From positions 106,263 through 170,262 of the forward strand of contig NZ_SMKX01000001.1 in the NCBI RefSeq assembly GCF_004349055.1: 64,000 nt of DNA, read 5' to 3'. The notes under the pieces are model-generated. The model ran no database searches. It was not told the DNA's origin and saw only the letters and a program-made list of their open reading frames with translations. Source of the DNA: Kribbella antibiotica. Lineage in GTDB: Bacteria > Actinomycetota > Actinomycetes > Propionibacteriales > Kribbellaceae. The position numbers and the translations under genes were made by a program. Shown one piece after another: positions 27,219 through 36,253 of the stretch. Position 1 is the stretch's first letter; each line of letters begins with the position of its first letter.

Positions 27219-27589
27219 TCAGTGGTTGATGCCGCTGAGCTCATTGGGGGCCTTCGGCAACGGAACTGTCGTCACGACCTTCCCGGCCGCGCCTCCTGCC
27301 ACTCCAGCGGCTCCTGCCACTTCGTGAGGACTGAAATGGTCTTGGTGACCTTGCCCGCTTCGGGGTCGATCACATGGATCTGACCGTCGGTGCCCAGCAG
27401 GTTCCCGCCCTGGAGCGACGCCAGGGCGACACCCGGCAGCATGCCGTGCGCCATCGCGTCGCCCAGAAAGGCCATCCCCCGCAGGACGACCCAGGTGCCG
27501 GCCAGCGCACAGATCAGCGACACCAGAATGCCGCCCCACAAGGCCCGCTGAACGAATGTCACCTCGAAGGGTGCCGTCAACCAGTCCAT
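27219..27589 (-). pseudogene. aztB (zinc ABC permease) N-terminus fused to aztD remnants
   Basis: The frame starting at ATG 27589 encodes about 65 residues of a ZnuB/AztB-type permease (ALWGGILVSLICALAGTWVV, FLGDAMAHGMLPGVALA). It then passes without a stop into sequence typical of the periplasmic chaperone AztD (GTDGQIHVIDPEAGKVTKTI), ending at 27272. A third piece in another frame (GKVVTTVPLPKAPNELSG, stop at 27219) matches the AztD C-terminus. Most of aztB, all of any aztC, and the middle of aztD are missing, so two or more deletions have occurred. The product could not work as a transporter. Confidence 0.75.
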
Positions 27590-27605
27590 GACCCAGACCC
27601 TATAA

Positions 27606-27620
27606 TGAAAATGATTATCA
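27606..27620. promoter_or_regulatory. Zur-box-like operator
   Basis: TGAAAATGATTATCA is a 7-1-7 inverted repeat with one mismatch and closely follows the actinobacterial Zur consensus (TGAAAATGATTTTCA, known from the family). It lies between the divergent aztB and aztA remnants, where a zinc-repressed bidirectional promoter would sit. Confidence 0.8.
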
Positions 27621-27636
27621 ATTCAAAAGGAGTCTC

Positions 27637-27954
27637 ATGGCAGCCTCTCAGGTCACGCTCAGCGCTGTGGCGGCCGGGTACCTGGGCCGGCCGGTCCTGT
27701 CCGGCTTCGCTGCGCAGATCCCGGCGTTCGCGACCACTGCCGTCGTCGGGGCCAACGGATCAGGGAAGTCCACGCTGCTCGGCGTCCTGTCCGGCGTGAT
27801 CCCGGTGACGGCCGGAACGGTCGTGCATCGCACCAAGGGCTGGCCCGCCTTTGTGGTGCAGCGCAGCGCGATCGCCGATACGTTCCCGCTCACCGTCCGC
27901 GAGACCGTTGCGATGGGCCGCTGGGGACATCGCGGACTGTGGAGGCGCCTGACC
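27637..27954 (+). pseudogene. aztA-type zinc ABC transporter ATPase, 3'-truncated
   Basis: ATG 27637 follows AAAAGGAG. About 106 residues of an ABC ATPase remain: Walker A GANGSGKSTLLG, Q-loop region FVVQRSAIADTFPLTVRETV, and MGRWGHRGLWRRLTA. The coding then breaks off at about 27954 into unrelated sequence that belongs to a minus-strand lectin gene; the frame runs on to a stop at 27996 in nonsense. The signature motif, Walker B and H-loop are absent, so the ATPase is dead. Its Zur-like box and ribosome site are intact. Confidence 0.8.
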
Positions 27955-28350
27955 GCGCATGGTCCCAGGTCCGCAGGTTGGCGCCTTCGTCCATGACACA
28001 GTTCTCGACGTCGAAGTATTTGCCGCCCTTGATCGCGGAGATCGCGTACCGGTTGTCGAGCTGCTGCAGGTTCAGCGCGGGACGCAGAACCCACTGCTGG
28101 CTCGCGACGGCGGCGCAGGTCTGCTGTACGAGCGGTTTGGCGTTCTCCACCGAGTCTTTCTCCACGCCGGCACACTTCCCGCTGTGCGAACTTCAGCCGT
28201 ACGACGGTGTCGTAGCTGGAGCCCTCGACGTACTCGACCGTCATCTGCTGGTTGGCCTGTCCCGCGCACGGCCATTGCACCAGCGCGACGCCGTCTTCGC
28301 TCGACTGGTTGCCGACGTCCAGGCAGCGTGGCTTGCCGTCGTCGGCATTG
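27955..28350 (-). pseudogene. Ricin-type lectin gene fragment with frameshift
   Basis: Read on the minus strand from about 28350, the frame gives beta-trefoil repeats: GKPRCLDVGNQSSEDGVALV, QWPCAGQANQQMTVEYV, then, after a one-base shift near 28175, SGKCAGVEKDSVENAKPLVQ, QWVLRPA and FDVENCVMDEGANLRTWDHA. It stops abruptly at the aztA junction. Both ends are missing and the frame is broken, so this is a remnant. It differs from the intact secreted lectin at 29024. Confidence 0.7.
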
Positions 28351-28753
28351 GAAGACGTCGGCCCGGATCGGCGCCGACATCGACACCAAGCTGCAGGCGC
28401 TGGAAGACGCCAAGAAGGTCGCCGACTCAGTTAAACAGAAGGAGGACGACGACAAGAAGTTCGCGGAGGACCAGGCAAAGAAGACCGAGGAATCGGCGAC
28501 CAAGGCAGCGATCAAGTTCGGCATGGGGGTGGCGGCCGGCGTGGGCTGCGGCGCGATTCCAGGCGTCGGCGTCTTCCTGGCCGCTTCCTGCGGCGCCTAT
28601 GGAGCCATGGTCGGAGATCTCGTCGCCGACCAGGCCTGGCTTGCAGTTGAGCGGCAGGAGCGCAATCGTCCAGCTGCCCTCGAAGCTGCGTCGAAGCGTT
28701 ACCCGCCGGGTACCTGCCACTACGCGATGGGCTCGAACTTCTGCACCAAGTAG
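28351..28753 (+). pseudogene. Orphan C-terminal half of an unrecognised protein
   Basis: From about 28351 to the TAG at 28753 the plus strand encodes some 133 residues with good codon bias. There is a charged coiled-coil-like helix (KVADSVKQKEDDDKKFAEDQ), then a Gly/Ala/Cys-rich hydrophobic hairpin (MGVAAGVGCGAIPGVGVFLA), and a Cys-containing tail (GTCHYAMGSNFCTK). The frame runs back into the antisense of the lectin fragment, so the N-terminus has been lost at a junction near 28350. The family is not recognised; the coiled coil plus glycine-rich membrane hairpin suggests a cell-surface or toxin-like protein. A strong terminator follows. Confidence 0.55.
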
Positions 28754-28773
28754 TCACGCGCTGAAAGGAACGA

Positions 28774-28803
28774 GCCCCCGGCCGGGATGATCCGGCCGGG
28801 GGC
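28774..28803. terminator. Strong intrinsic terminator hairpin
   Basis: GCCCCCGGCCGG / CCGGCCGGGGGC is a perfect 12-bp stem with loop GATGAT. It follows the TAG of the orphan C-terminal frame by 20 bp. Confidence 0.8.
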
Positions 28804-28960
28804 CGTCCAGCTTGTCCTGGTTGATGTCGGCCGTCTCGTAGCCCACCTTCAGGCCCTCGCCCGAATCCGTTCGCCGGACAGAGGCGTTCGATAGAGATAG
28901 ACGTTCGATCGCACCCGTCCGCTGCGCCCGCCGCGCGCATTTCGTGACTGATCGAATGGA

Positions 28961-28989
28961 TTGTCCGGCTCCAGCCGCCTGCCTAGGTT
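28961..28989 (+). promoter_or_regulatory. Likely promoter of the secreted lectin gene
   Basis: TTGTCC (28961-28966) and TAGGTT (28984-28989) are spaced by 17 bp and resemble principal-sigma -35/-10 elements of actinomycetes. The ribosome site and ATG of the lectin gene follow at 29011-29026. A direct repeat CGTTCGAT occurs further upstream (about 28882-28905). Confidence 0.45.
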
Positions 28990-29023
28990 TTCCGGAACTG
29001 CATTCCCGACCCCAGGAGGATTG

Positions 29024-29551
<528 letters not shown>

Positions 29552-29563
29552 GCCACCGCTGGA

Positions 29564-29606
29564 GAAGCCCCAGATCAGGCCCTCGCGGGCACCGATCTGG
29601 GGCTTC
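29564..29606. terminator. Intrinsic terminator after the lectin gene
   Basis: GAAGCCCCAGATC pairs perfectly with GATCTGGGGCTTC over 13 bp around a 17-nt loop, 12 bp after the lectin stop codon. Confidence 0.85.
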
Positions 29607-29710
29607 CCCCTTGAGGGTGAGTCCTGCTGGTCACCCTGTCCTCGGCCGTCGGGTCGTCGACGGTATGACGCTGGGCGCCGGTAAGTGACTGCGACCGAAA
29701 GCGAGTTGAG

Positions 29711-32700
29711 ATGAAACGTCTGATGACGTCGATGCCCTTGATACTGCTCCTCGGACTGTTGGTCCCGTTAAGCGCTCCTACCGTCGCGGTCGCAGCCGGT
29801 CCTGCGGTGTGGATCCAGAACGCCGCCGACCGTGCGTACTACACGTCGCCCCAACCGCAGGATGCGGCCACCGCCGTCAGCCTGCACTCGGCCCGGAACG
29901 AGCACGAGGCCGCCCAGGTCCTGGTGCGGTCCGCCTCCGCCCAGAGCGCTGTCTCACTCCAGGCGGGTCCGTTGACCGGTCCGGGAGGTGCCCAGCTGCT
30001 GGCTTCGCAGATCACCGTCACCCGGGTCGAGCAGCACTCCGGTGTCAGGGTCATCGGGGGTGACTCCGAAACTCTGCCCGCTGGTAGTCCGCCGGGCGTC
30101 TACACCGATGCTCTGATCGAGAACTCCCCGATCGACATCCCCGCGCATCAGACCCGGCCCTACTGGTACAGCGTGCACGTCCCGGCGGACCAGCCGGTCG
30201 GCGTCTACCGCGGCCAGGTGACGGTGAAGAGCAGTCTCGGCGACGTGTCCGTCCCGGTGGCAGTGACGGTGTACGACGTCACGATCCCGCCGACGAACCG
30301 GTCCAGCTTCAAGATGAACAACTGGTTCGGCTCGGCCGGCTGGGACTACACCGGCACCGAGGACTCGATCACCTACCAGTACGGCGTACAGAAGTTCGAC
30401 CCGAACTGGTGGAAGGTGATGGAGAACTTCGCGAAGAACCACGCGAAGCACCGCAACAACGTCATCTACGCCGACTTCCAGGCGTTGCTGATCGCGAACA
30501 CCACGATCGCCGCCGACGGCACGTACAACTTCGGCTGGCAGACCTTCGACCGGTTCGTCCAGCTGTTCATCGACCAGGGCGCGCTGCAGTACATCTCGAC
30601 GCCGCACCTGCTGGAGCCGCCGCCCGGTGACAACACGGTGCAGTTGCCGAAGCTGCTCGAGATGCTCAAGAACGACGGCACCGGCAAGGTACGGCGCGAA
30701 CTGGTGCCGGTGAACACCGCGGAGTCGACCGCCTACCTGCACACGGTGTTCGCGGCCCTGAAGGCGCATCTCGATCAGAAGGGCTGGTCGGACAGGTTTT
30801 ACATGGCGGCGCTCGACGAGCCGGTCAACACTCCTCAGCTGACGCAGGCGAACTGGTTCTTCAACATCTACAAGCAGCACTTCAGCGGTTCCAGCTACAA
30901 GACAGTCGAGGCGCATAACCATGCCTTGTTCGGGTCGGAGCACTCCGAGCTGGAAGGCCTGACGACGTCGGCCACTCCGGAGACAGGGCTGTACGATTTC
31001 TCCACCGCGCAATACCAGGACCTGCGGATCAGGGGTAAGGAACTGTGGCTGTACACGGCCATCGTCCCCCAGGACCGTTACATGAACCGCTTCATGTCCT
31101 ACCACCTCGACAAGACCCGGCTGCTGCCCTGGCTGATCTGGAAGATCGGCGGCGTGGGCTACCTGCACTGGGGCTGGAGTTACTGGGAACGCAGCCAGAC
31201 CATGGACGGCGGCGGCTCCAACGGCGGCGACCACTGGATTGTCCGGCCGAACAAACCGGCGCTCGACGTGTACGACAGCATCCGCAGTGAGGCTCAGCGC
31301 GATGGCCTCGAGGACTACGAACTGCTCAACCTGCTCAAGGCGAGCAAACCCGTTGCCGCGGCGGCCATCGCGAACTCACTGATCACCAACACGACCGAGT
31401 ACACGCGCTCCGGCGCCGATGTCGTCGACCGGCACCGGCAGCTCCTGCAGCAGCTCAGCACCCAGCGTCCCGACCTGCGCTTCCCGTACGCCGACAGCTT
31501 CGGTGCCGGCGGCGACCAGAGCTGGGTGCACACCGTCGGCAACTGGTCGGTGAGCAACGGCTCCTACGTGCAGACCGACGCGACGAACTGGAATACCGTC
31601 TCGGCGCTGAAGGGCCGTGCGTACGGCGACGTCGTGATGACGTTCGACGCCAAGATCGACGCGGTCAACTCGGGTGGCGGGAACACCAACTGGATCGGCG
31701 CGGTCGTGCGAGGTATGAACGCGACCGATGTGGACACCGGCTATCTGGTGGCCGTCCGCAACAACGGCACCGTGTTCCTCTACCGATCCGGGAAGGAACT
31801 TGCCTCGGCGGCAGTCCCGGGCTACGTGCCGAACGCGGTGACCAGGATGAAGATTGTGGCCCAGGGCAACCGGATCAAGGTGTACGTGAAGGACCATCCG
31901 GCGCCACTGCTCGACGTCACTGACACCGCTTTCCGGACCGGGCACGCCGCGCTGGTCACCGGCAGTGTGGCGGGCAGGTTCGACAACGTCGTCCTCAACC
32001 CGGAGGTGAATCGCGCCGACGGGAAGGTGGTGACGGCAACCAATTCGATCACCGACTGGGGCTGGTCGCCGTACGGGCTGACCGACGGCAGAAACGGGAC
32101 TACCGCGGCTTCCGGCGGCTTCAGCACTGAGGCCCTTCCGCAGGCGAGCAAGCAGTCGGTCACGGTCGATCTGGGCGCGCCCGGCCCGGTCAGCCGGGTC
32201 GACCTGTGGCCGCGGGACGACGGCGCCAACGCGGGCTACGGTTTTCCCGAGGACTTCACGATCCAGACCTCACCCGACAACAGCACCTGGACGACTCAGG
32301 TCACCCGGACCGGCTTCGCGAACCCGGGCGGCGCCGTACAGTCCTTTGCGTTCCCCAGCGCGACGGCCCGCTATGTCAGGGTCGAGGCCACCAAACACCG
32401 TGTCGAGGGCCCGGGCGGGAACACCTACCGGATGCAGTTCGCCGAGTTGCAGGCCTACGGGGGCAATCTCGCGGCCGGACGTCCGGCCACTGCGACGAGC
32501 AGTTACGAAGGTGACGGCTGGTCCGAGCGCAACGTCACCGACGGATCCTGGATGTCGATCCTGCAGCACTCGATGGGCTGGTCCAGCAACACGGATACCG
32601 GCATTCAGCACGACGAGGCGGTCACGGTCGACCTCGGAGCCAGGACCACCGTGAACAAGGTCGCGCTGACCCCGCGTACCGACGACCTTCTCGGCGCGTT

Positions 32701-32926
32701 CTTCCCCAGCAGCTTCGTCATCGAGACGTCACCCGACGGCGCCGCCTGGACCGTCCGGCGAACCGTGACCGGGCAGGCGCGCCCGGACAGTATCGAGCCG
32801 ATTCCGTACACCTTCGGCGTCGCTGACGACGTGCGCTACGTCCGGGTGCGCAGCGCCGGCGGCCTGAGGCCGGAAGGCAGCGAGTTCCGCATGCAGTTCG
32901 CCGAGTTGGAGGTATCCGGACCGTAA
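29711..32926 (+). CDS. Secreted DUF4091 glycoside-hydrolase-like protein with discoidin domains
   Basis: This 1,071-aa protein has a Sec signal peptide (MKRLMTSMPLILLLGLLVPL, cleavage near AVAA). Domain order: an N-terminal beta-sandwich (about 30-200), a TIM-barrel-like DUF4091 region (about 200-600; WYSVHVPADQPVGVYRGQV and FYMAALDEPVNTPQ with a candidate catalytic Asp-Glu pair), a concanavalin/LamG-like domain (about 600-770), and two F5/8-type C (discoidin) carbohydrate-binding domains (about 785-925 and 930-1071; FAELQAYGG, FAELEVSGP). It probably attacks plant or microbial polysaccharide outside the cell; the substrate is unknown. It stands alone between the lectin and the staurosporine cluster. 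Confidence 0.85.
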   Translation: MKRLMTSMPLILLLGLLVPLSAPTVAVAAGPAVWIQNAADRAYYTSPQPQDAATAVSLHSARNEHEAAQVLVRSASAQSAVSLQAGPLTGPGGAQLLASQITVTRVEQHSGVRVIGGDSETLPAGSPPGVYTDALIENSPIDIPAHQTRPYWYSVHVPADQPVGVYRGQVTVKSSLGDVSVPVAVTVYDVTIPPTNRSSFKMNNWFGSAGWDYTGTEDSITYQYGVQKFDPNWWKVMENFAKNHAKHRNNVIYADFQALLIANTTIAADGTYNFGWQTFDRFVQLFIDQGALQYISTPHLLEPPPGDNTVQLPKLLEMLKNDGTGKVRRELVPVNTAESTAYLHTVFAALKAHLDQKGWSDRFYMAALDEPVNTPQLTQANWFFNIYKQHFSGSSYKTVEAHNHALFGSEHSELEGLTTSATPETGLYDFSTAQYQDLRIRGKELWLYTAIVPQDRYMNRFMSYHLDKTRLLPWLIWKIGGVGYLHWGWSYWERSQTMDGGGSNGGDHWIVRPNKPALDVYDSIRSEAQRDGLEDYELLNLLKASKPVAAAAIANSLITNTTEYTRSGADVVDRHRQLLQQLSTQRPDLRFPYADSFGAGGDQSWVHTVGNWSVSNGSYVQTDATNWNTVSALKGRAYGDVVMTFDAKIDAVNSGGGNTNWIGAVVRGMNATDVDTGYLVAVRNNGTVFLYRSGKELASAAVPGYVPNAVTRMKIVAQGNRIKVYVKDHPAPLLDVTDTAFRTGHAALVTGSVAGRFDNVVLNPEVNRADGKVVTATNSITDWGWSPYGLTDGRNGTTAASGGFSTEALPQASKQSVTVDLGAPGPVSRVDLWPRDDGANAGYGFPEDFTIQTSPDNSTWTTQVTRTGFANPGGAVQSFAFPSATARYVRVEATKHRVEGPGGNTYRMQFAELQAYGGNLAAGRPATATSSYEGDGWSERNVTDGSWMSILQHSMGWSSNTDTGIQHDEAVTVDLGARTTVNKVALTPRTDDLLGAFFPSSFVIETSPDGAAWTVRRTVTGQARPDSIEPIPYTFGVADDVRYVRVRSAGGLRPEGSEFRMQFAELEVSGP

Positions 32927-32933
32927 AGGCTGA

Positions 32934-33003
32934 ACACGAGTTCCTGACCCGGTCGCCGACCGTCAGATCCCGCAAGAATCCGCTGGCGTCGACGACGCTG
33001 TAG
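32934..33003 (-). pseudogene. cobW-like remnant with internal deletion
   Basis: On the minus strand this stretch reads [16 protein letters not shown], matching [16 protein letters not shown] of the intact CobW at 26697-26745. It then jumps directly to GTCAGGAACTCGTGTTCA, which matches the intact gene about 520 bp further downstream (the QELVF codons) in the wrong frame. Both break points share ACCGG, so a microhomology deletion in a second cobW copy is likely. Its ends are also lost. It abuts the staC stop codon. Confidence 0.75.
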
Positions 33004-33014
33004 GCCACCGGCTG

Positions 33015-34643
33015 CTAAACGTCACCCCGCACCTGGTCGGCGAAGGCCACGGGGTCCGAGGGCAGGTCGTCGCCCCGCCAGGCGACATGGCCGTCGGGGC
33101 GGACCAGTACGAAGGAACGTTCGTAGAGCTTGGCAACCTCTCCATCGCCAATTTGCTGGATCGTCAGCGGCACGCCGCGCTCGGCGAACGCGCGTTCAAT
33201 TCCCGCGAGTCCGTCGTGTGCGGCGGATTGCAGCAGGACGAACCCGTGCCCGAACAGGTCGAGCGTGGAAGTGGCGGCATCCCACCAAGCGTGCGCGGCG
33301 CGGTAGCCGGGCTCGCTGCCCGGGCGCCAGTTGGCGTCCGGCATGCCCTCGCGGAGCGGGACGTCGGCGTCCTCGATGATCAAGGGGGAGCGGTAGCGCA
33401 GGCCGAAGTGGATCTCTGGCGCGTCGAACTCGCGTGTCGCGCCGCTGTTCGCGAGTCGCTCAGCCATTTCCGCCCGCGCCTTTTCACCCTCAGGGCTGTT
33501 GAGGTGGAGCTCGATCGGCACCTGCCTGCGCATCGTGCGTTGTAGGTTCACGTTGGCCTCGTTCAGGCTCTCCACAGCGACCGGCCTGCGCTCGGTGTCA
33601 TAGGTGTCGAGTAGTTGGGGCCCAGCCCAGCCGTCCAGCGTGGCGGCCAGTTTCCAGCCCAGGTCGGCGGCGTCGGCGATCCCGGTGTTGAGCCCGAAGC
33701 CGCCGGAGGGTGACAGCGTGTGCGCGGCATCTCCGGCGAGGAAGACGCGCCCGGCCCGGTACCGATCAGCCACTCGGTGGGTGAGATGCCACGCGCCGTC
33801 GCTCAGCAGTTCCACCGGGGTGTCGAAGGCGAGGGCGTCGCCGATCAACGACAGCGCGTCGATCCGGTCGGCGCCGTTGGCGTCATCCACGCCGACGACC
33901 AGGTTGTACAGGTCGCTGCCGTTCAGCGAGCGCAGAGGAAAGCGCAACGTGGACGACAGCATCAGGAAGTACACGAGGGCCACGCGGTCGCCGAGGCGCT
34001 CCTTGAGCTCGGGGGCGCGGAAGAGGATGTTGCGGAAGACCTGCGGACGGTGGCGAGCCGGGGCTTCGATCCCGCACGCCTGGCGGATGGGAGAGGAAGC
34101 GCCGTCACAAGCGACCAGGAACCGGGCCCGGACGGTACGGGTCGTACCGGTGGTGTGGTCGGTGAGGGTGGCATCGACGTGGTCGGCGGCCTGCTGCACC
34201 TGGTCGACTGTGGTCCGGAGCCGGAGCGGACCTTTCGGGTGGACGCCGATGGCCTGGATCAGCACCGGGTTCAGCCAGTGCGCCGGACAGATCTGGTCAG
34301 GCTCGGGCGTGTGCGCGAAGGCCGGGCGGTGCTCAGCCGTGCCTCGCCGGTACCGGTAGACCTCGTGGCCGCCGACCTGGGTCACCCAGGCGATGTCCAG
34401 TGGATGGTCGGCCGGCCAGCCGGCGGTGCGGATGGCGTCCGCGACCCCCCAGCGGCGGAACAGCTCCATCGAGCGCGGACCGATCGTGCTGACCTTGGGA
34501 TGCCGGACCGTGCCGTCACCGGCATCGACCACCAGGCAGTCGATCCCGCGGTGCCTCAGATCCAGAGCCAGCGCTATTCCGACCGGGCCGCCGCCCACGA
34601 TCAGTACGTCGGCCGACTGACCGGGTTGCGTCATCTCGTCCAC
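33015..34643 (-). CDS. staC: StaC-type FAD monooxygenase (indolocarbazole aglycone formation)
   Basis: This is about 542 aa from GTG 34643 (GGGA 6 nt upstream); ATG 34634 (MTQPGQSADV) is nearly as likely. It is collinear with RebC/StaC: Rossmann DVLIVGGGPVGIALALDL, the HPKVSTIGPRSMELFRRWGV block, ARFLVACDGASSPIRQ, and the FAD motif LAGDAAHTLSPSGGFGLNTG. With the P450 StaP it converts chromopyrrolic acid products to the indolocarbazole. RebC gives the dicarbonyl arcyriaflavin, whereas StaC gives K252c. At the positions equivalent to RebC Phe216 and Arg239 this protein has Val (VALVYFLML) and Asn (DLYNLVV), the StaC-type residues. It is the last gene of the ten-gene minus-strand operon. Confidence 0.93.
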   Translation of the reverse strand: MDEMTQPGQSADVLIVGGGPVGIALALDLRHRGIDCLVVDAGDGTVRHPKVSTIGPRSMELFRRWGVADAIRTAGWPADHPLDIAWVTQVGGHEVYRYRRGTAEHRPAFAHTPEPDQICPAHWLNPVLIQAIGVHPKGPLRLRTTVDQVQQAADHVDATLTDHTTGTTRTVRARFLVACDGASSPIRQACGIEAPARHRPQVFRNILFRAPELKERLGDRVALVYFLMLSSTLRFPLRSLNGSDLYNLVVGVDDANGADRIDALSLIGDALAFDTPVELLSDGAWHLTHRVADRYRAGRVFLAGDAAHTLSPSGGFGLNTGIADAADLGWKLAATLDGWAGPQLLDTYDTERRPVAVESLNEANVNLQRTMRRQVPIELHLNSPEGEKARAEMAERLANSGATREFDAPEIHFGLRYRSPLIIEDADVPLREGMPDANWRPGSEPGYRAAHAWWDAATSTLDLFGHGFVLLQSAAHDGLAGIERAFAERGVPLTIQQIGDGEVAKLYERSFVLVRPDGHVAWRGDDLPSDPVAFADQVRGDV

Positions 34644-34718
34644 ACTCTTTCCCTTCGTGATCTGACGATCGGCTGACGCGCCGGGAGGGCTCGCGGGCAC
34701 TCCCGGCGGTTCAGCGAC

Positions 34719-35558
34719 TCACGGACGTTCTGCGGAGGCGAGCAGGCAGCCGAAGTCGTCGACGCCGGCCAGGTCCGACGGCTGGAACGCCTCGTCGGGG
34801 AAGAAGTTGCTCTCGTCCATCGCCGCCGGGCGGTCCTCGGCCGTCGCCAGCTTCGCCAGCTCCTCGCCCAGGCGCAGCGTGGACTGCTCGGTGATGTCGA
34901 GCAGTTCGCGCACCCGCAGGCCGGACCGCTGGAGCAGGCCGACGTAGTCCTCGATGTCCGCCATCGTCGACATCAGGCCGCTGCAGAACTTGTCGATCCC
35001 CGGGTTGCGGGGCACCTTGCGGGGGAAGCGCTCGAACACGTCGGTCAGGACGAGCCGGCCGCCGGGCTTGAGAACCCGGCTGATCTCGGTGAGCACCTGC
35101 TGCCGGTCAGGCATGTGGCACAGCGACTCCAGTGCCATCACGGCCTCGAACGACGCGTCCTCGAACGGCAGCTTCATCGCGTCGCCGTGCTGGAAGACGG
35201 CCCGGTCGGTGAGCCCGGCGTCAGCGGCCAGCCGGTTGGCGGTCTTGATCTGCTCTTCGCTGATGCTGATGCCGGTGACCCGCGCACCGGTGGTGGCGAC
35301 CACCCGCAGACCGGGACCGCCGACCCCGCAGCCGAGGTCGAGGACGTGGGCCGAGGCGTCCACCTTCAGCCGCTCGATGAACACGTCGGTGAGCCGGTCC
35401 ATCGCCTCCTCGATCGTGGCCTCGGAGTCCGGGGTGTCCCAGTACCCGATGTGGACGTTGGGGTTGAAGCTTCCGTCGGTCATCGCGCTCAGCGTCAGCG
35501 CGTCGTACAGCTTGCCGACCTCTCCCGGTACGGGCAGGGTCTGGGTGGAGTCAGTCAT
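34719..35558 (-). CDS. staMB: SAM-dependent methyltransferase of the staurosporine sugar (StaMB-like)
   Basis: This 279-aa class I methyltransferase has SAM motif I HVLDLGCGVGGPGLRVV, motif II/III DAMKLPFEDASFEAVMALES and LKPGGRLVLTDVF. It is a homologue of the RebM/StaM sugar methyltransferases (HIGYWDTP at the N-terminus). Position between staE and staC matches staMB in the Streptomyces cluster, where StaMB is the 4'-O-methyltransferase and StaMA the 3'-N-methyltransferase. Assignment of O versus N activity to this copy rests on gene order alone. Confidence 0.85.
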   Translation of the reverse strand: MTDSTQTLPVPGEVGKLYDALTLSAMTDGSFNPNVHIGYWDTPDSEATIEEAMDRLTDVFIERLKVDASAHVLDLGCGVGGPGLRVVATTGARVTGISISEEQIKTANRLAADAGLTDRAVFQHGDAMKLPFEDASFEAVMALESLCHMPDRQQVLTEISRVLKPGGRLVLTDVFERFPRKVPRNPGIDKFCSGLMSTMADIEDYVGLLQRSGLRVRELLDITEQSTLRLGEELAKLATAEDRPAAMDESNFFPDEAFQPSDLAGVDDFGCLLASAERP

Positions 35559-35596
35559 GGCACAGCCTTTCGGATCGACAGCTAGCGGAGGAGTAG

Positions 35597-36223
35597 TCAG
35601 GCGTTCACGATTACAGTTGCATCAGGCAACTTTCCCTTCTCGATCTCCTGACACCGGGCGTAGTCCGGCAGCAGACCCTGCTCGGCCGCCTCGGCCAAGG
35701 TGACCGCCACCCCGTCGCGCTCGGACAGCAGCGGTTCGATATCGGTGGGGATCGGCAGGCCGAGGGCCGGGTCGAGGGCGAACAGCGCGAGTTCGTTCGC
35801 CGGCACATAGCTCTCGGAGAGCATGTACGACATGACGGTGTCGTCCTCGAGCGCCACGAACGCGTGTCCCACGCCGACGGGGAGGTAGCTGGCCCGATGA
35901 TCCTGCTGGTCCATCAGGACGACGTCCCACTGACCGAACGTGGGGGAGCCGACCCTGATGTCGACCACGATGTCGAGGGCCTTTCCCCGAGCGCAGTAGA
36001 CGTACTTCGCCGTACCGGGGGGCGTGGTGGTGAAGTGAATTCCCCGGACGACGCCCCGCGCGGACAGGCTGTGGTTGGTCTGCGCGACGGGGAAGAGCGG
36101 GCTGCCGTGCGCCTCGACGAACGACTGCTCCTGGTACGGCGAGATGAACAGGCCCCGGTCGTCGGGGAAGACACGAGGGGTGAACTCGAGGGCGCCCTCG
36201 ACGCGGAGTTTGCGTGCTTTCAT
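35597..36223 (-). CDS. staE: dTDP-4-keto-6-deoxyhexose 3,5-epimerase (StaE-like)
   Basis: This 208-aa protein is of the RmlC cupin family: FPDDRGLFISPYQE, the catalytic-type His region RGVVRGIHFTTTP, KYVYCARGKALDIVVDIRVG and LPVGVGHAFVALEDD. It epimerises the 4-keto sugar nucleotide during dTDP-L-ristosamine-type sugar formation. GGGAGCAG precedes ATG 36223. It lies 30 bp after staI and 38 bp before staMB in the same operon. Confidence 0.9.
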   Translation of the reverse strand: MKARKLRVEGALEFTPRVFPDDRGLFISPYQEQSFVEAHGSPLFPVAQTNHSLSARGVVRGIHFTTTPPGTAKYVYCARGKALDIVVDIRVGSPTFGQWDVVLMDQQDHRASYLPVGVGHAFVALEDDTVMSYMLSESYVPANELALFALDPALGLPIPTDIEPLLSERDGVAVTLAEAAEQGLLPDYARCQEIEKGKLPDATVIVNA

Positions 36224-36253
36224 TTCTGCTCCCGGGGTTGGCGGTCGGTGGAT

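Noticed and set aside
28803..28930. Minus-strand stretch reading EGLKVGYETADINQDKLDG
   Set aside because: It looks protein-like and may be another gene fragment, but it is too short to assign and has no clear start or frame continuity.
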